From positions 1-64,000 of the forward strand of contig JBEKBO010000006.1 of the NCBI GenBank assembly GCA_050015355.1: a stretch of 64,000 nucleotides of DNA, given 5' to 3'. The notes below the pieces were generated by a model. That model was given only the letters and a program-made list of their open reading frames with translations, did not search any database and had not been told where the DNA came from. Position numbers and translations under genes: made by a program. The stretch comes from CAWBRT01 sp050015355. GTDB lineage: Bacteria > Acidobacteriota > Terriglobia > Terriglobales > Acidobacteriaceae. This document shows positions 22,456-31,492 of the stretch, piece after piece (within the stretch, counting starts at the first letter, position 1; the number at the start of each line of letters is the position of its first letter).

Positions 22456-25167
22456 CTAGAAGTGAAAGCCTAACTGAGCGCTGTAGCTCCGCGGGGTGAC
22501 GTAGTGCGTCCCGCTGAAGGTGGAGAGGAAGTTATAGAGCGCGTAATTGTTGGCCAGGTTGATGACGGTGACCTGAGCGCTCCACTTGTATCTTTCTCCG
22601 TGGAACAGGTTGTCGTCACCGATGGCAAGGTCGAAAAGATGACGCCCCTGAATGCGTGGAGGATTTTTGTCGTCGTTCTCGGTGCCGGGGGCCGGGATGC
22701 CGACGAGTTTCGACCCATATTGCGAGGCCGGGCACATATTGGGTCCCAGCGCTGAGCTGATCGGCGTGGTTGGAGTGGCGCGGATTGAGCCGCAAAACAG
22801 TCCCGCCTGGAACTGCTGATCCGGGCTAAGGTTCGACACATCGACCACCGAGTCGGTGCCTGCCGGACCGTTGTTGCAGTTGCCTCCGGCGCAGGGAACC
22901 GGCCCCGCTACCAATCCACTGTCATAGCGCCAGTTGAAGCCAAGCCAAGGGCCGCGCTTCCAAGGCTGGTACTGAATGTGGGTTGTCGCGTTAAATTTCT
23001 CGTCGTGGTCAATACGGAAGACACCCGCCGGCGCCAAGGGAGTGGCTCCAGCTCCGCCGACCTGGGGAGTGAAGAAGCGCGCAGCCACGCTGGAGAACAC
23101 GACCAGTGCGGAGAATCCGTGGAAGTTGGGCACGCTGACGCGACCCGCGAATCCGGGAATCTTGGATCGATCCCATTCCACGGGGAAGGTAATGGGAGTA
23201 GCGCCCAGTATGCTGAAGTCATAGCCGTGGTGCGTGTACTTCCAGATGTAGTCACCGGAGAAAACCAGATATTTCCCCAAGGCCTGCTGAAAACCGGCGT
23301 GAAATTCATTGCGCCAGCCCGGACTCAGAGGAGTGCCGAGGGAGTTGGAGCAGCCGAGCAGCGGGTTGAGAACGGGGTTGCTGCATCCGACGCTCGCGAG
23401 CACCAGGTTCTCGTTAAAGGGAGTTTCCAGGATACGCGCGTAGGCGACGCGAAGAACTGTGTTGGTTTTCTTGATGTTGTATGCGACACCGAGGCGCGGC
23501 TCGGCTTCGCGATGGGTGGTCAGACCGTTATAGAAGTCGCCTCGAAGTCCAAGGTTGAAGGACCACTGTCCTTTGGTGATCGTATCTTGAAGATACATCG
23601 CCAACTCTTTGACGTCGGTGTGGCCGTTGAAGGTGAAATGCCCTCCTCCGCGTGTCAAGTCATAAGGCAGCAAGTTTGTACACGGAGCAGCGACAGCAGC
23701 ATTGCCCACAAAACACGGATTGCCGTTAGCGTCCGTGAGCGAGGGAAGAAAGGTTGGATCGACAATGCCGAGGCTGTCGTGCTCGTCAAGGAACGTTTGC
23801 GTATAGGTGGCGCCGACCTTCAGGTTGTGGATGCCCTTCACGTACGAGACGTCAGAACGAAGACCGGCATTGGTCAGCGTTCGATTCTGGGCGAGGGTCT
23901 CTGCCTGGAGGTTGGGTGCAAGATCGGCGAAGGGATTTGCGCTCGGATAATAGTTGTATTGATCCCGCCGCACGAAGGCGCCCAAGGTAAACAGAGTTGT
24001 GGTACTGATCAAGTGGTTCCACGACGGGGCAATATTGAAGGTTTTGATCTGAGAGCGCTGGTCTGTGGGGCCAATGAGTGAGCCGTCGGGGCCGAGGCCG
24101 CCATTGTTTACCACTACGCCGGACCAAGCCGTGGCGTTCTGCTGATCAAAAGAATTGGGCGTCTGGAACCAGGAACGCGTGAATTGCAGATTGGTGTGGA
24201 CGGAGTCCTTGGAAGAAACTTGCCAGTCCACGCGGTCGAAGATGTTCTCTTGGTTCCCCTTGTCGTGCATTACGGTGAATTCCGGGGGGTCGAGGAAGCG
24301 GCCGCTATTCAGGCCATTCACGGCAATGAAATTGCCCCAATTCTTGCCGCCGTAGCCGAGATTAAAGCCCACATTGGCGGTACCAAAACTACCGTACGAT
24401 GTAGTGACGCCGCCGTGAGGCGTGGTAAGACCCTGTCCGGAGCGCGTGGTGACGTTGATGACCAGACTCGTCTTGTCGCCGTACTCCGCTGGTGGCGCAC
24501 CGGAAATCACCTCCATCGACTCGATCGAATCCAGAGGAATCTGGTTGGAAAAGATCTTGCTCTGCTGATCGGTGATCGGTTGGCCATCAACCGAGAACGA
24601 GTTTTCGGCGTGATCGCCCATGCCGTGGAAAAGGCCGTTCGAGTCGGCAGCGACGCCTGGCGTGGCGAGCGTAACCAGCGAGCTCACCGAGGAGGAAGCG
24701 CTCTCCAAAGGAAGCTTGTTGAATAAGTCGCGGTCCACGTCGGTGTGAAATATGGGCGTCTTTTCCAGGAGGTCTTCCCCCGAGGCCTCCACCGTGACAG
24801 ATTGGGAAGAGCCTGCAACCTGCAAGTTGATACTCAGACTCAACGGTACGACGGAGCGAACGTCGATGTCCTGGGCGTGGGGACTGAAACCGGCCCTGGT
24901 GATAGTGAGGTGATAGGGGTTGAAAGGTACGTTCGGGATCGTGAATTTACCTACGCTATCGGTGGTAGTCGTGCGGTCGAAATGGCTGACTGGATTGTGA
25001 ATCTCAACGGTTGCGCCGGGAACCACCGCTCCCGAGGGATCAAGCACCGTGCCATTCACCGTCGTAGAACTACCGCCGGACTGCGCACTAGCGCCAATTA
25101 AACCGAGAGTCAGATAGAGCAATACTGAAAAAGCCGCAATCAGCGACCTCTTGCAAAAAGCCGGCAT
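22456..25167 (-). CDS. TonB-dependent receptor with carboxypeptidase-regulatory-like domain
   Basis: 903 residues from ATG 25167, behind GGAG at seven bases; an upstream start would add an implausible leader. A signal peptide ends near IGASAQS. Residues about 35-115 are a carboxypeptidase-regulatory-like fold (VNGTVLDPSGAVVPGATVEI). A plug domain follows (HTDVDRDLFNKLPLESASSS, then SVDGQPITDQQS), and then a long beta-barrel ending with the outer-membrane targeting Phe (QLGFHF). This is the Oar/SusC-like receptor type abundant in Acidobacteria. The substrate is unknown; the DUF2946-like gene upstream on the same strand hints at a metal or metal complex. Confidence 0.88.
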   Translation of the reverse strand: MPAFCKRSLIAAFSVLLYLTLGLIGASAQSGGSSTTVNGTVLDPSGAVVPGATVEIHNPVSHFDRTTTTDSVGKFTIPNVPFNPYHLTITRAGFSPHAQDIDVRSVVPLSLSINLQVAGSSQSVTVEASGEDLLEKTPIFHTDVDRDLFNKLPLESASSSVSSLVTLATPGVAADSNGLFHGMGDHAENSFSVDGQPITDQQSKIFSNQIPLDSIESMEVISGAPPAEYGDKTSLVINVTTRSGQGLTTPHGGVTTSYGSFGTANVGFNLGYGGKNWGNFIAVNGLNSGRFLDPPEFTVMHDKGNQENIFDRVDWQVSSKDSVHTNLQFTRSWFQTPNSFDQQNATAWSGVVVNNGGLGPDGSLIGPTDQRSQIKTFNIAPSWNHLISTTTLFTLGAFVRRDQYNYYPSANPFADLAPNLQAETLAQNRTLTNAGLRSDVSYVKGIHNLKVGATYTQTFLDEHDSLGIVDPTFLPSLTDANGNPCFVGNAAVAAPCTNLLPYDLTRGGGHFTFNGHTDVKELAMYLQDTITKGQWSFNLGLRGDFYNGLTTHREAEPRLGVAYNIKKTNTVLRVAYARILETPFNENLVLASVGCSNPVLNPLLGCSNSLGTPLSPGWRNEFHAGFQQALGKYLVFSGDYIWKYTHHGYDFSILGATPITFPVEWDRSKIPGFAGRVSVPNFHGFSALVVFSSVAARFFTPQVGGAGATPLAPAGVFRIDHDEKFNATTHIQYQPWKRGPWLGFNWRYDSGLVAGPVPCAGGNCNNGPAGTDSVVDVSNLSPDQQFQAGLFCGSIRATPTTPISSALGPNMCPASQYGSKLVGIPAPGTENDDKNPPRIQGRHLFDLAIGDDNLFHGERYKWSAQVTVINLANNYALYNFLSTFSGTHYVTPRSYSAQLGFHF

Positions 25168-25326
25168 TAATCTTCTCCGGAATGGTTGCAGAATGGCCGG
25201 AGTAAGGCAGTAAGTAAAATTGCGGATAGGCGATATCCGCCCTTCCAGGAATAGCATGATTGCCCCCAAAGGATCGTTTAGATAAATCGTTCAGGTAAAC
25301 GACTGCTGACCGCGGCGATGCAGCGA

Positions 25327-25623
25327 CTACACCGCCGGAGGGGGAGGACGAATGGAGGCGGGCGATACGAACAGACGGGATTGAAGCTGGGGCTCGGATG
25401 ATTCAGCAGGCGCAAAGATTAACGCGAGCACCGGCGCTGCGCTGACCTGTGCCGGCGCAGCCGCCGAATGGGCCGCGAGACACAGCGAGCAATGCGACTC
25501 GGACGCCGTGCCCGGATGAATATGTACGACCTCGGCGGTTGCGAAGACGGCGAACACCAATACGGCGAGCACCACCGCCCATTTCATGGCCGGTGTTCGA
25601 TCGAATTGACGCTTCCGTTTCAT
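25327..25623 (-). CDS. DUF2946-like small membrane/periplasmic protein
   Basis: 98 residues. A membrane segment (about 13-32) is followed by HIHPGTASESHCSLCLAAHS, a His/Cys cluster typical of DUF2946 proteins, and a Pro-rich tail. DUF2946 genes often sit beside TonB-dependent receptors for copper or other metals, and here the TonB receptor follows on the same strand after 159 bp. Metal handling is inferred from that family context. The start at 25623 has only a short AGGA site; the Met at residue 13 is an alternative. Confidence 0.65.
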   Translation of the reverse strand: MKRKRQFDRTPAMKWAVVLAVLVFAVFATAEVVHIHPGTASESHCSLCLAAHSAAAPAQVSAAPVLALIFAPAESSEPQLQSRLFVSPASIRPPPPAV

Positions 25624-25773
25624 GTCCTGTGAATGTGAGGGAGTCCCAAGCCGGCGAAAACAGCAATTGAAAAGTAACTCAATCCGCCAGCTTCGTCAAT
25701 TAGAGCAGGCCGAGCGGCGAGCGGATGCCAAAGGTTAGCCAATCGGCTGAAAGACGAGACAGGCGGCCCGAAG

Positions 25774-25854
25774 AAACTACCCCACGTTAGCCCTAGTCAC
25801 CCCAACGAGCCGAGCCTCGTCGGGGACCCCGACGTGGGCGGAACGTGGGGCGCC
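25774..25854. repeat. CTACCCCACGTTAGCC repeat with nested palindrome
   Basis: Arms AACTACCCCACGTTAGCC and GGCGGAACGTGGGGCGCCC enclose a CACCCCAACGAGCC...CGGGGACCCCGA palindrome (25798-25831). Confidence 0.75.
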
Positions 25855-25907
25855 CGGCGACAAAAATCCCCACCCTAGCAAAAGAGGCTAGGATGGGGCA
25901 CCCGCAC

Positions 25908-25981
25908 CAAAATCCCCACCCCGCGCGGAAAATCACGGCGCAATGGTAGGGCATCCGAGATCGCTTTGATTCGGAACGGGT
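25908..25981. repeat. GAAAATCACGGCGC...GATTCGGAA repeat, copy 2
   Basis: Partner of 21441-21514. Confidence 0.55.
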
Positions 25982-26049
25982 GGGCGCACCGGCGTTCGAT
26001 TTAGTTCACCCGGGCCGTTACAATTAGATCAGCGCTGCCATAGCTCAAA

Positions 26050-27879
26050 GTGGACCTGAACCAGAAAATTCGCACTTTGCCTACCGATCCCGGCGTGTAT
26101 CTCTACAAGAATGCCGAGGGCGAGGTCATATACGTCGGCAAGGCCAAGAACCTGCGGGCCAGGGTGCGCTCTTACTTTCTCGACGGCGCTATCGAGAACG
26201 CCAAGACCGGCAGTCTGCTGCGCGAGGCCGTGGATATCGAGTACATCGTCGTCGCCAACGAGGGCGAGGCGCTGGCGCTGGAAAACAACCTCATCAAGCA
26301 GAAGAAGCCGCGTTACAACATTCTGCTGCGCGACGACAAGAGCTATCCCTACGTGAAGCTCACGGCCGCCGAGCGCTTCCCGCGCGTCTACGTGACGCGC
26401 CGGCTGAGGCGCGATGGTTCGGTTTATTACGGTCCATATTTTCCGGCGAACCTCGCCTACCGTATCGTAGACCTCATCCACCGGCACTTCCTGGTTCCGT
26501 CCTGCAAGGTCGATCTCACGCGCGACCACGCGCGTCCGTGCTTGCAGTACTACATTAAGCGGTGCCTGGGGCCGTGCGTGGCTGGTCTTACCACGCCGGA
26601 GGCATACGCCGAAGCGGTCAACGACGTGCGCATGTTCCTGGAAGGCCGTCAGTCCGACCTGTCACGGTCGCTGCGGGAGCGCATGCAAAGCGCCGCCGAG
26701 CAGCAGCAGTTTGAACTTGCGGCCAAGTATCGAGACCTGATCACCACCGTCGAGCAACTGCAGGAGAAGCAGCGCATGGCCGCCGCCGAGGGCGACGACG
26801 CCGACGTGCTCAACTTCCATTTCGAGAATCACATGCTGGCCGTCAACCTCTTCCACATGCGGGGTGGCAAGGCGCTCGACCGGCGCGAGTTCTTCTGGGA
26901 AGACCTCGGCGAATTGGAAGCGGCGACCGGCTTCGACACCGGGGAGTTCTTCAGCACGCTGCTCAAGCAACTCTACGTCGACCAGCAGTATGTGCCGCGC
27001 TTCATTTACACGCCCGTCGACTTTGAAGACCGCGAAGCGCTGGCCGAGTTACTCTCGGCGAAAACCGGGGCGCGCATCCACATCGAAGCGCCACGGCGCG
27101 GCGAGAAACGCTCCCTGATCGACCTGGTGGGCAACAATGCACGCCAGTCCTACGACCAGCGCTTCCGCGTACTCAAGCCGCGCACCGACGTGCTCAAGAG
27201 CGTTTTGCAGGAGGCGTTGAGCCTGGCCGAGCCGCCCGAGCGCATCGAGTGTTTCGATATCTCGCACATACAGGGCGCGGAAACCGTGGCGTCGATGGTC
27301 GTCTGGCAAGACGGCAAGATGCGCAACTCGGAGTATCGCAAATTCATCATCCGCAGCGTCGATGGGGTTGACGATTTTGCCGCCATGCGCGAGGTGGTGA
27401 CGCGGCGTTACAAACGACTGTGCGAGGAAGAAAAGCCGCTGCCTTCGCTCATCCTTGTCGACGGCGGCATTGGGCAGTTGCACGCGGCGGCCGAGGCGCT
27501 GGAATCGCTCGGCCTGATCACGCAGCCGCTGGCTTCGATCGCCAAGCGCGAGGAGATCATTTACATCTATGGCCAGGAGAGCGAGCCGGTAGTGCTCGAC
27601 CGCCATTCACCGGTACTGCACCTGGTGCAGCAGATTCGCGATGAGGCGCACCGCTTCGCGGTTACCTATCATCGCAAGCGCAGGCAAATACGCGACCGCG
27701 CGACGGAGTTGCGCGAGATTGAGGGCATCGGCGAGCAGACTACCCGCCGATTGCTGCAACACTTCGGCTCGGTGCGGGCCATCCAGCAGGCCGACGCTGC
27801 GGCGCTCAGCGCGGTCGTCAGCCGGCGTCAGGCGGAAGCCATCTTCGAGCACTTTCGCAAGTCACATGAGCAGGCGTAG
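26050..27879 (+). CDS. uvrC: Excinuclease ABC subunit C
   Basis: 609 residues from GTG 26050. The N-terminal GIY-YIG nuclease is clear (DPGVYLYKNAEGEVIYVGKA with VYL and VIYVGKA). It continues with the Cys-rich CLQYYIKRCLGPCVAG, a UVR motif near 205-235, the RNase H-like C-terminal nuclease (ECFDISHIQG, VDGGIGQLHAA) and terminal helix-hairpin-helix repeats (EIEGIGEQTTRRLLQHFGSV). UvrC makes the dual incisions of nucleotide excision repair with UvrB. It stands alone here, divergent from the DUF2946/TonB genes. The ribosome site is weak; the GTG start fits the family length and alignment. Confidence 0.95.
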   Translation: MDLNQKIRTLPTDPGVYLYKNAEGEVIYVGKAKNLRARVRSYFLDGAIENAKTGSLLREAVDIEYIVVANEGEALALENNLIKQKKPRYNILLRDDKSYPYVKLTAAERFPRVYVTRRLRRDGSVYYGPYFPANLAYRIVDLIHRHFLVPSCKVDLTRDHARPCLQYYIKRCLGPCVAGLTTPEAYAEAVNDVRMFLEGRQSDLSRSLRERMQSAAEQQQFELAAKYRDLITTVEQLQEKQRMAAAEGDDADVLNFHFENHMLAVNLFHMRGGKALDRREFFWEDLGELEAATGFDTGEFFSTLLKQLYVDQQYVPRFIYTPVDFEDREALAELLSAKTGARIHIEAPRRGEKRSLIDLVGNNARQSYDQRFRVLKPRTDVLKSVLQEALSLAEPPERIECFDISHIQGAETVASMVVWQDGKMRNSEYRKFIIRSVDGVDDFAAMREVVTRRYKRLCEEEKPLPSLILVDGGIGQLHAAAEALESLGLITQPLASIAKREEIIYIYGQESEPVVLDRHSPVLHLVQQIRDEAHRFAVTYHRKRRQIRDRATELREIEGIGEQTTRRLLQHFGSVRAIQQADAAALSAVVSRRQAEAIFEHFRKSHEQA

Positions 27880-28118
27880 AACGGCTTCCGCAGGCGGTTT
27901 TCAACCTCCACTTTAGTTGGATAACCGATCCTTATGGAGTCGTAAGAAATATAAATCGGCAACAATAAAAGCAGCTCTGGCGAACTACTCTGCATCTTTT
28001 ATGGTTGGCGACAAAGAAAGTAGCTCTGGTTAGCCGGATCGCATCTTGTTCATTTTGTCGTCATGTTGTTGTCATCTCGACCCGCAGAGGTGGCAGGTTT
28101 CGAACCCAGGGAGGGCCA

Positions 28119-28352
28119 ATGGCTGCCAAACCCGCAGGACTTAGCGGTTTTTGCCGTGGACGAACGCCAAACGGGATCATCGTTTCCACCTGTCTTCACT
28201 GCGGTAAAGTAGCCGGAAGCACATGCCCGGAGAACCTCCAGATGGCAGAGCAGGTTCACCGCTGTATTCCTCACTACAGAACCCAGCAGCGGCTGTCGGT
28301 AGTTTCTGGGCAGAACCACACTACCGGAACAGCGGAAGAGAACCAGCACTAA
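28119..28352 (+). CDS. Small Cys-rich protein, acidobacterial type
   Basis: 77 residues from ATG 28119 behind GGGAGGGCCA. The core FCRGRTPNGIIVSTCLHCGK, then STCPENLQMAEQVHRC matches a pattern I associate with small acidobacterial proteins (G-T/I-I-x-S-x-C-x2-C ... AExxHxC), with cysteines and a histidine able to bind a metal. Function unknown. In-frame codons upstream to 28005 look unlike protein and have no ribosome site. Confidence 0.5.
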   Translation: MAAKPAGLSGFCRGRTPNGIIVSTCLHCGKVAGSTCPENLQMAEQVHRCIPHYRTQQRLSVVSGQNHTTGTAEENQH

Positions 28353-28379
28353 TTCCTCAGACTAGTCGTGGTTGCGTGG

Positions 28380-28503
28380 AAACTACCCCACGTTAGCCAA
28401 ATCACCCCAGCGAGCGATGCTCGTCGGAGACCCCGACTTTCACCCCAACAAACGCTAAAGACGGTGTTTGTTGGGGACCCCGACCGCGGGGCCAATGTGG
28501 GCA
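28380..28503. repeat. CTACCCCACGTTAGCC repeat with two nested palindromes
   Basis: The left arm AACTACCCCACGTTAGCC is followed by two consecutive GGGGTCCCC-type palindromes (28403-28435 and 28441-28482), then a degenerate right arm. Confidence 0.65.
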
Positions 28504-28530
28504 GCGTCACTGACTCGACCCCAGTACATC

Positions 28531-28577
28531 GAAATCAAAGTCCTACATCTGCCAAGCAGATGTGGGGCACCGTCCGG
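28531..28577. repeat. CCTACATCTGCC hairpin repeat
   Basis: TCCTACATCTGCCAAGCAGA then TGTGGGGCACCGTCCGG. Confidence 0.65.
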
Positions 28578-28583
28578 CGTCTT

Positions 28584-28628
28584 AACTACCCCACGTTAGC
28601 CAAAAACAGGCGGAACGTGGGGCACCCG
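28584..28628. repeat. Empty CTACCCCACGTTAGCC repeat
   Basis: AACTACCCCACGTTAGCC, a short AAAAACA spacer, then GGCGGAACGTGGGGCACCC. This is the version without a nested palindrome. Confidence 0.75.
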
Positions 28629-28638
28629 ACTTTGAATC

Positions 28639-29652
28639 CTATTCGATCACGCGGATAACGATTTTGCCGAAGGCTCCTTTGTCGAGATAAGCGAACGCTT
28701 CATTGACGGCGGCGAACGGGAGGCAGCGGTCGATGACAGGCCGCAGACCGTGTGTCTCGATGGCGCGGTTCATCTCTTCGAATGCCCGCCTGTGCCCCAC
28801 GGCGATTCCCTGAACGCGCACCCGCTTGCGAATCAAGCTCAGAGCATTGACGTTAAACTCCACTCCTCCCAGGAAGCCGACGACAGCGACATGCCCGTCG
28901 ATGGCGAGGGCGTTGAGCGAGCGCTTAAAGGTTTCGCCGCCGCCGACTTCGATGACGTGATTGACACCGCGTCCGCCGGTCAGTTCCAGCACGGTCTTAT
29001 CCCAGTCCGGCGTGGTGCGGTAGTTGACGGTATCGGTGGCGCCCAATTGCTTCGCCTTCGCCAACTTCTCGTTACTGCTCGAGGTGACGATAGCCCGCGC
29101 GCCGGCCATGGCGGCAAATTGCACGGCAAACAGCGATACTCCGCCGGTTTCTTGCACCAGTACCGATTCGCCCGGCTTGAGCCGGCCGTCTTCCATCAGC
29201 GCGAACCAGGCGGTGAGCCCGGCGATGGGTAAGGTTGCCGCTTCCTCGTAGCTGAGGTGGCTGGGCGCTTTCACCACCGCCTCCTGCGGCCATACGACAT
29301 ATTCGGCAAGCACACCCGGCAGGGGACCGCCCAAGCAGAGAGCGATCTCGGCGGGTCCGGGCGTACCGTCGATCCAGCGCAGGCGGAATTGGCCGACGAC
29401 GCGATCGCCGACAGCCGCCCGGGTGACGCCATCGCCCACGGCGGCGACTTCGCCAGAGGCATCCGACGCCGGCACGAACGGCAATTGCAGAGTGGGCATG
29501 TAGATGCCCTCGACGAGCAATTTGTCGCGGTAGTTGAGCGAAACCGCATACACGCGCACCAACACTTCTCCCGGTCCCGGCACGGGGATGGGACGCTCAA
29601 CCAGGCGCAAGTTCTTCTCCTGTCCGAACTTCACTAATTCCCAAGCTTTCAT
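28639..29652 (-). CDS. Zinc-independent MDR oxidoreductase (quinone reductase-like)
   Basis: 337 residues. It is a medium-chain dehydrogenase/reductase: GroES-like N-terminal half (PGPGEVLVRVYAVSLNYRD) and a Rossmann NAD(P) half (LVQETGGVSLFAVQFAAMAG, where the usual GxGxxG is GGVSLFA). The structural-zinc cysteines of alcohol dehydrogenases are absent, so it belongs to the zinc-free NADPH:quinone/enoyl reductase-like branch. Substrate unknown. The gene is monocistronic; its 3' end faces the repeat array at 28353-28638. Confidence 0.85.
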   Translation of the reverse strand: MKAWELVKFGQEKNLRLVERPIPVPGPGEVLVRVYAVSLNYRDKLLVEGIYMPTLQLPFVPASDASGEVAAVGDGVTRAAVGDRVVGQFRLRWIDGTPGPAEIALCLGGPLPGVLAEYVVWPQEAVVKAPSHLSYEEAATLPIAGLTAWFALMEDGRLKPGESVLVQETGGVSLFAVQFAAMAGARAIVTSSSNEKLAKAKQLGATDTVNYRTTPDWDKTVLELTGGRGVNHVIEVGGGETFKRSLNALAIDGHVAVVGFLGGVEFNVNALSLIRKRVRVQGIAVGHRRAFEEMNRAIETHGLRPVIDRCLPFAAVNEAFAYLDKGAFGKIVIRVIE

Positions 29653-29851
29653 GAAAGTCTCTCCATGCGCGCCAATTCGGCGGTGCGGAAATGTTACCAG
29701 TTGACGAGGTGAAAGCTGAATTCCGCGGCGCGGCTCCGCCGATTCGTCTTGAACTCTGGTGTGAACTGCTCAATACTTTGAGGGACACAAAATCACATTC
29801 AGAGTGCGGCAGGCAACGCGCACTCGTGCGCGCGCAGGACGGAGGATAGAG

Positions 29852-31303
29852 ATGTCAACAGCCGCTGTCAGCCAGCAGGTTGCCGCTCCCAACCGATTTG
29901 ACGTGATCCGCCACAGAATAGGAGTTCCTCTCGCCATCGTGCTGACCGCGGCGATCTGGTTTATGGCCAGGCCACAGGGTTTGTCGGCCGAAGGACAAAG
30001 GGCGCTGGCCCTGTTCGCGGGTATTTTCGTCCTGTACCTGACCGAGGCGCTTCCGTTGGCGGTCACCAGCCTGTTGGTAGTGCCGGCGGCTGTGTTGATG
30101 CACATCACGAACGTTGGCGGCGCCTTGAATGGGTTCGCTTCACCGTCGGCGTACTTGATTCTGGGGGCTTTCATCCTGGCCACGGGGATGGTTAAAACCA
30201 AGCTCGCGGAACGAATCACCTACATGATTCTTTCCAGGACGGGTTCCTCGCCGGCGAGAATCACGCTTGGGGTCACGCTTGCCAATATCGTCCTGGCCTT
30301 CCTGGTTCCATCGACGACGGCGCGCACGGCAATTCTGCTTCCCATGTGCGTCAGCATCATCAGCCTCTTCGGCTCCGAGGAGCGGTCGAAATTCTCCACC
30401 GGCCTGCTGTTGATCCTGGCGTTCACGAATTCCACGATCAGCGCCGGCATCCTGACGGCCACGGTTCCCAACCCGGTTACCATCGAATTCCTCGCCAAGG
30501 CCGGCAAAGTGGTTACCTACGCGGATTTTCTGCTCTACGGTTTTCCGCCCGCCCTGCTGATGACCTTCTTCACCTGGTGGTTCGTGCAGCGTGTGTACAG
30601 GCCCGAGAAGAACACCGCGCCCGGCGGACTCGACCGCGTCATCAAAGAACGGCTTGCCGCGATGGGCAAGACGACTTCGGCTGAATGGCGGGCGCTGGCG
30701 ATCTTCCTGTTCATTACCTTCCTATGGGCGACGGCGAACGTCACCAAGCTCGATACCACGGTGGTTTGCCTGCTCGGGGACGTTCTGCTGTTTGTGCCGA
30801 AATTCGGGGTCATCAGTTGGAGCGATGCCAATAAGGGCGTCTCCTGGCAGGTTGTGCTGATTGCGGGCGGCGGCATATCGCTGGGCGAAATGCTGATGAA
30901 GACCGGTGCGGCCAAATGGCTGGCTACCTCGATCCTCAAAGCGCTCGGACTACAGGGGGCATCGGTTCTGGTCGTGTTGGTGGTGGTCATGCTGATCGTG
31001 CAATACATGCACCTGTTCTTCTCGACCACGGTTGCCATGGCGACGGCTCTGCTTCCCATCGTGCTGTCGATGGGTGAAGCGGCGCACATGAACCCGCTGG
31101 TGCTTGCTCTGCCGGCGGGAATGATTATCGGCGGCTATCCGCTGCTGATGTTCTACAACACCTTGCCCAACATCGTCATTTACGGCACCGGCAAGCTGCG
31201 GGTGGAGGATTTCCCGAGGGTCGGCGTCGTTCTGTGCACGGTCGCTTGTATTGTTTACACGATTTGCGCGGCGACCTACTGGCGCTGGCTGGGAATGTTC
31301 TAG
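29852..31303 (+). CDS. SLC13/DASS family anion transporter
   Basis: 483 residues from ATG 29852, behind GGAGGATAGAG; about 12 hydrophobic segments. LTEALPLAVTSLLVVPAAVL and the inverted SNT-like repeats (STTARTAILLPMCV; FSTTVAMATALLPIV) mark the divalent anion:Na+ symporter superfamily, which imports dicarboxylates, tricarboxylates or sulfate. It is divergent from the MDR gene and monocistronic. The stop codon TAG is immediately followed by the inverted-repeat element 31303-31454. The substrate cannot be told. Confidence 0.85.
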   Translation: MSTAAVSQQVAAPNRFDVIRHRIGVPLAIVLTAAIWFMARPQGLSAEGQRALALFAGIFVLYLTEALPLAVTSLLVVPAAVLMHITNVGGALNGFASPSAYLILGAFILATGMVKTKLAERITYMILSRTGSSPARITLGVTLANIVLAFLVPSTTARTAILLPMCVSIISLFGSEERSKFSTGLLLILAFTNSTISAGILTATVPNPVTIEFLAKAGKVVTYADFLLYGFPPALLMTFFTWWFVQRVYRPEKNTAPGGLDRVIKERLAAMGKTTSAEWRALAIFLFITFLWATANVTKLDTTVVCLLGDVLLFVPKFGVISWSDANKGVSWQVVLIAGGGISLGEMLMKTGAAKWLATSILKALGLQGASVLVVLVVVMLIVQYMHLFFSTTVAMATALLPIVLSMGEAAHMNPLVLALPAGMIIGGYPLLMFYNTLPNIVIYGTGKLRVEDFPRVGVVLCTVACIVYTICAATYWRWLGMF

Positions 31304-31454
31304 CAGGCTGCGGAAAAAGTCGTAGCAGTGTCATCCTGAGGTCGCGCCGGTTTTGCGCGACCGAAGGAGCTGCTTTATTTTCAGCACGCGCAGACAGCAG
31401 ATCCTTCGCTGCGCTCAGGATGACACCTCGGAGAACAGTTTTTCAGCAGCCTGC
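31303..31454. repeat. MITE-like inverted-repeat element
   Basis: Terminal arms GCAGGCTGCGGAAAAA and TTTTTCAGCAGCCTGC flank an inner palindrome TGTCATCCTGAG / CTCAGGATGACA. About 152 bp, no coding capacity. It starts at the last base of the transporter's stop codon. Related ends occur at 37182-37298, and a truncated copy at 14519-14581. Confidence 0.7.
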
Positions 31455-31492
31455 GCTGGAGCGGTGAAGTAATGTGTATCCGGACGGGCCGT

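Larger units (their letters stand above)
25624..26049. other. Gene-free, repeat-filled divergent region
   Basis: It lies between divergent genes and contains the composite repeat 25774-25854, a CCACCCTAGC/GCTAGGATGGGG hairpin (about 25864-25900) and the repeat 25908-25981. No gene is visible. Confidence 0.55.
28353..28638. other. Repeat array between small protein and MDR gene
   Basis: It contains, in order, a CTACCCCACGTTAGCC repeat with two nested palindromes (28380-28503), a CCTACATCTGCC hairpin (28531-28577) and an empty CTACCCCACGTTAGCC repeat (28584-28628). No gene is seen. Confidence 0.6.

Noticed and set aside
22978..24081. 367-residue frame opposite the TonB receptor
   Set aside because: Shadow of the receptor; no recognisable domain.
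28353..28638. CRISPR array
   Set aside because: The repeats differ in family and spacing, are palindromic composites, and no cas gene is present.
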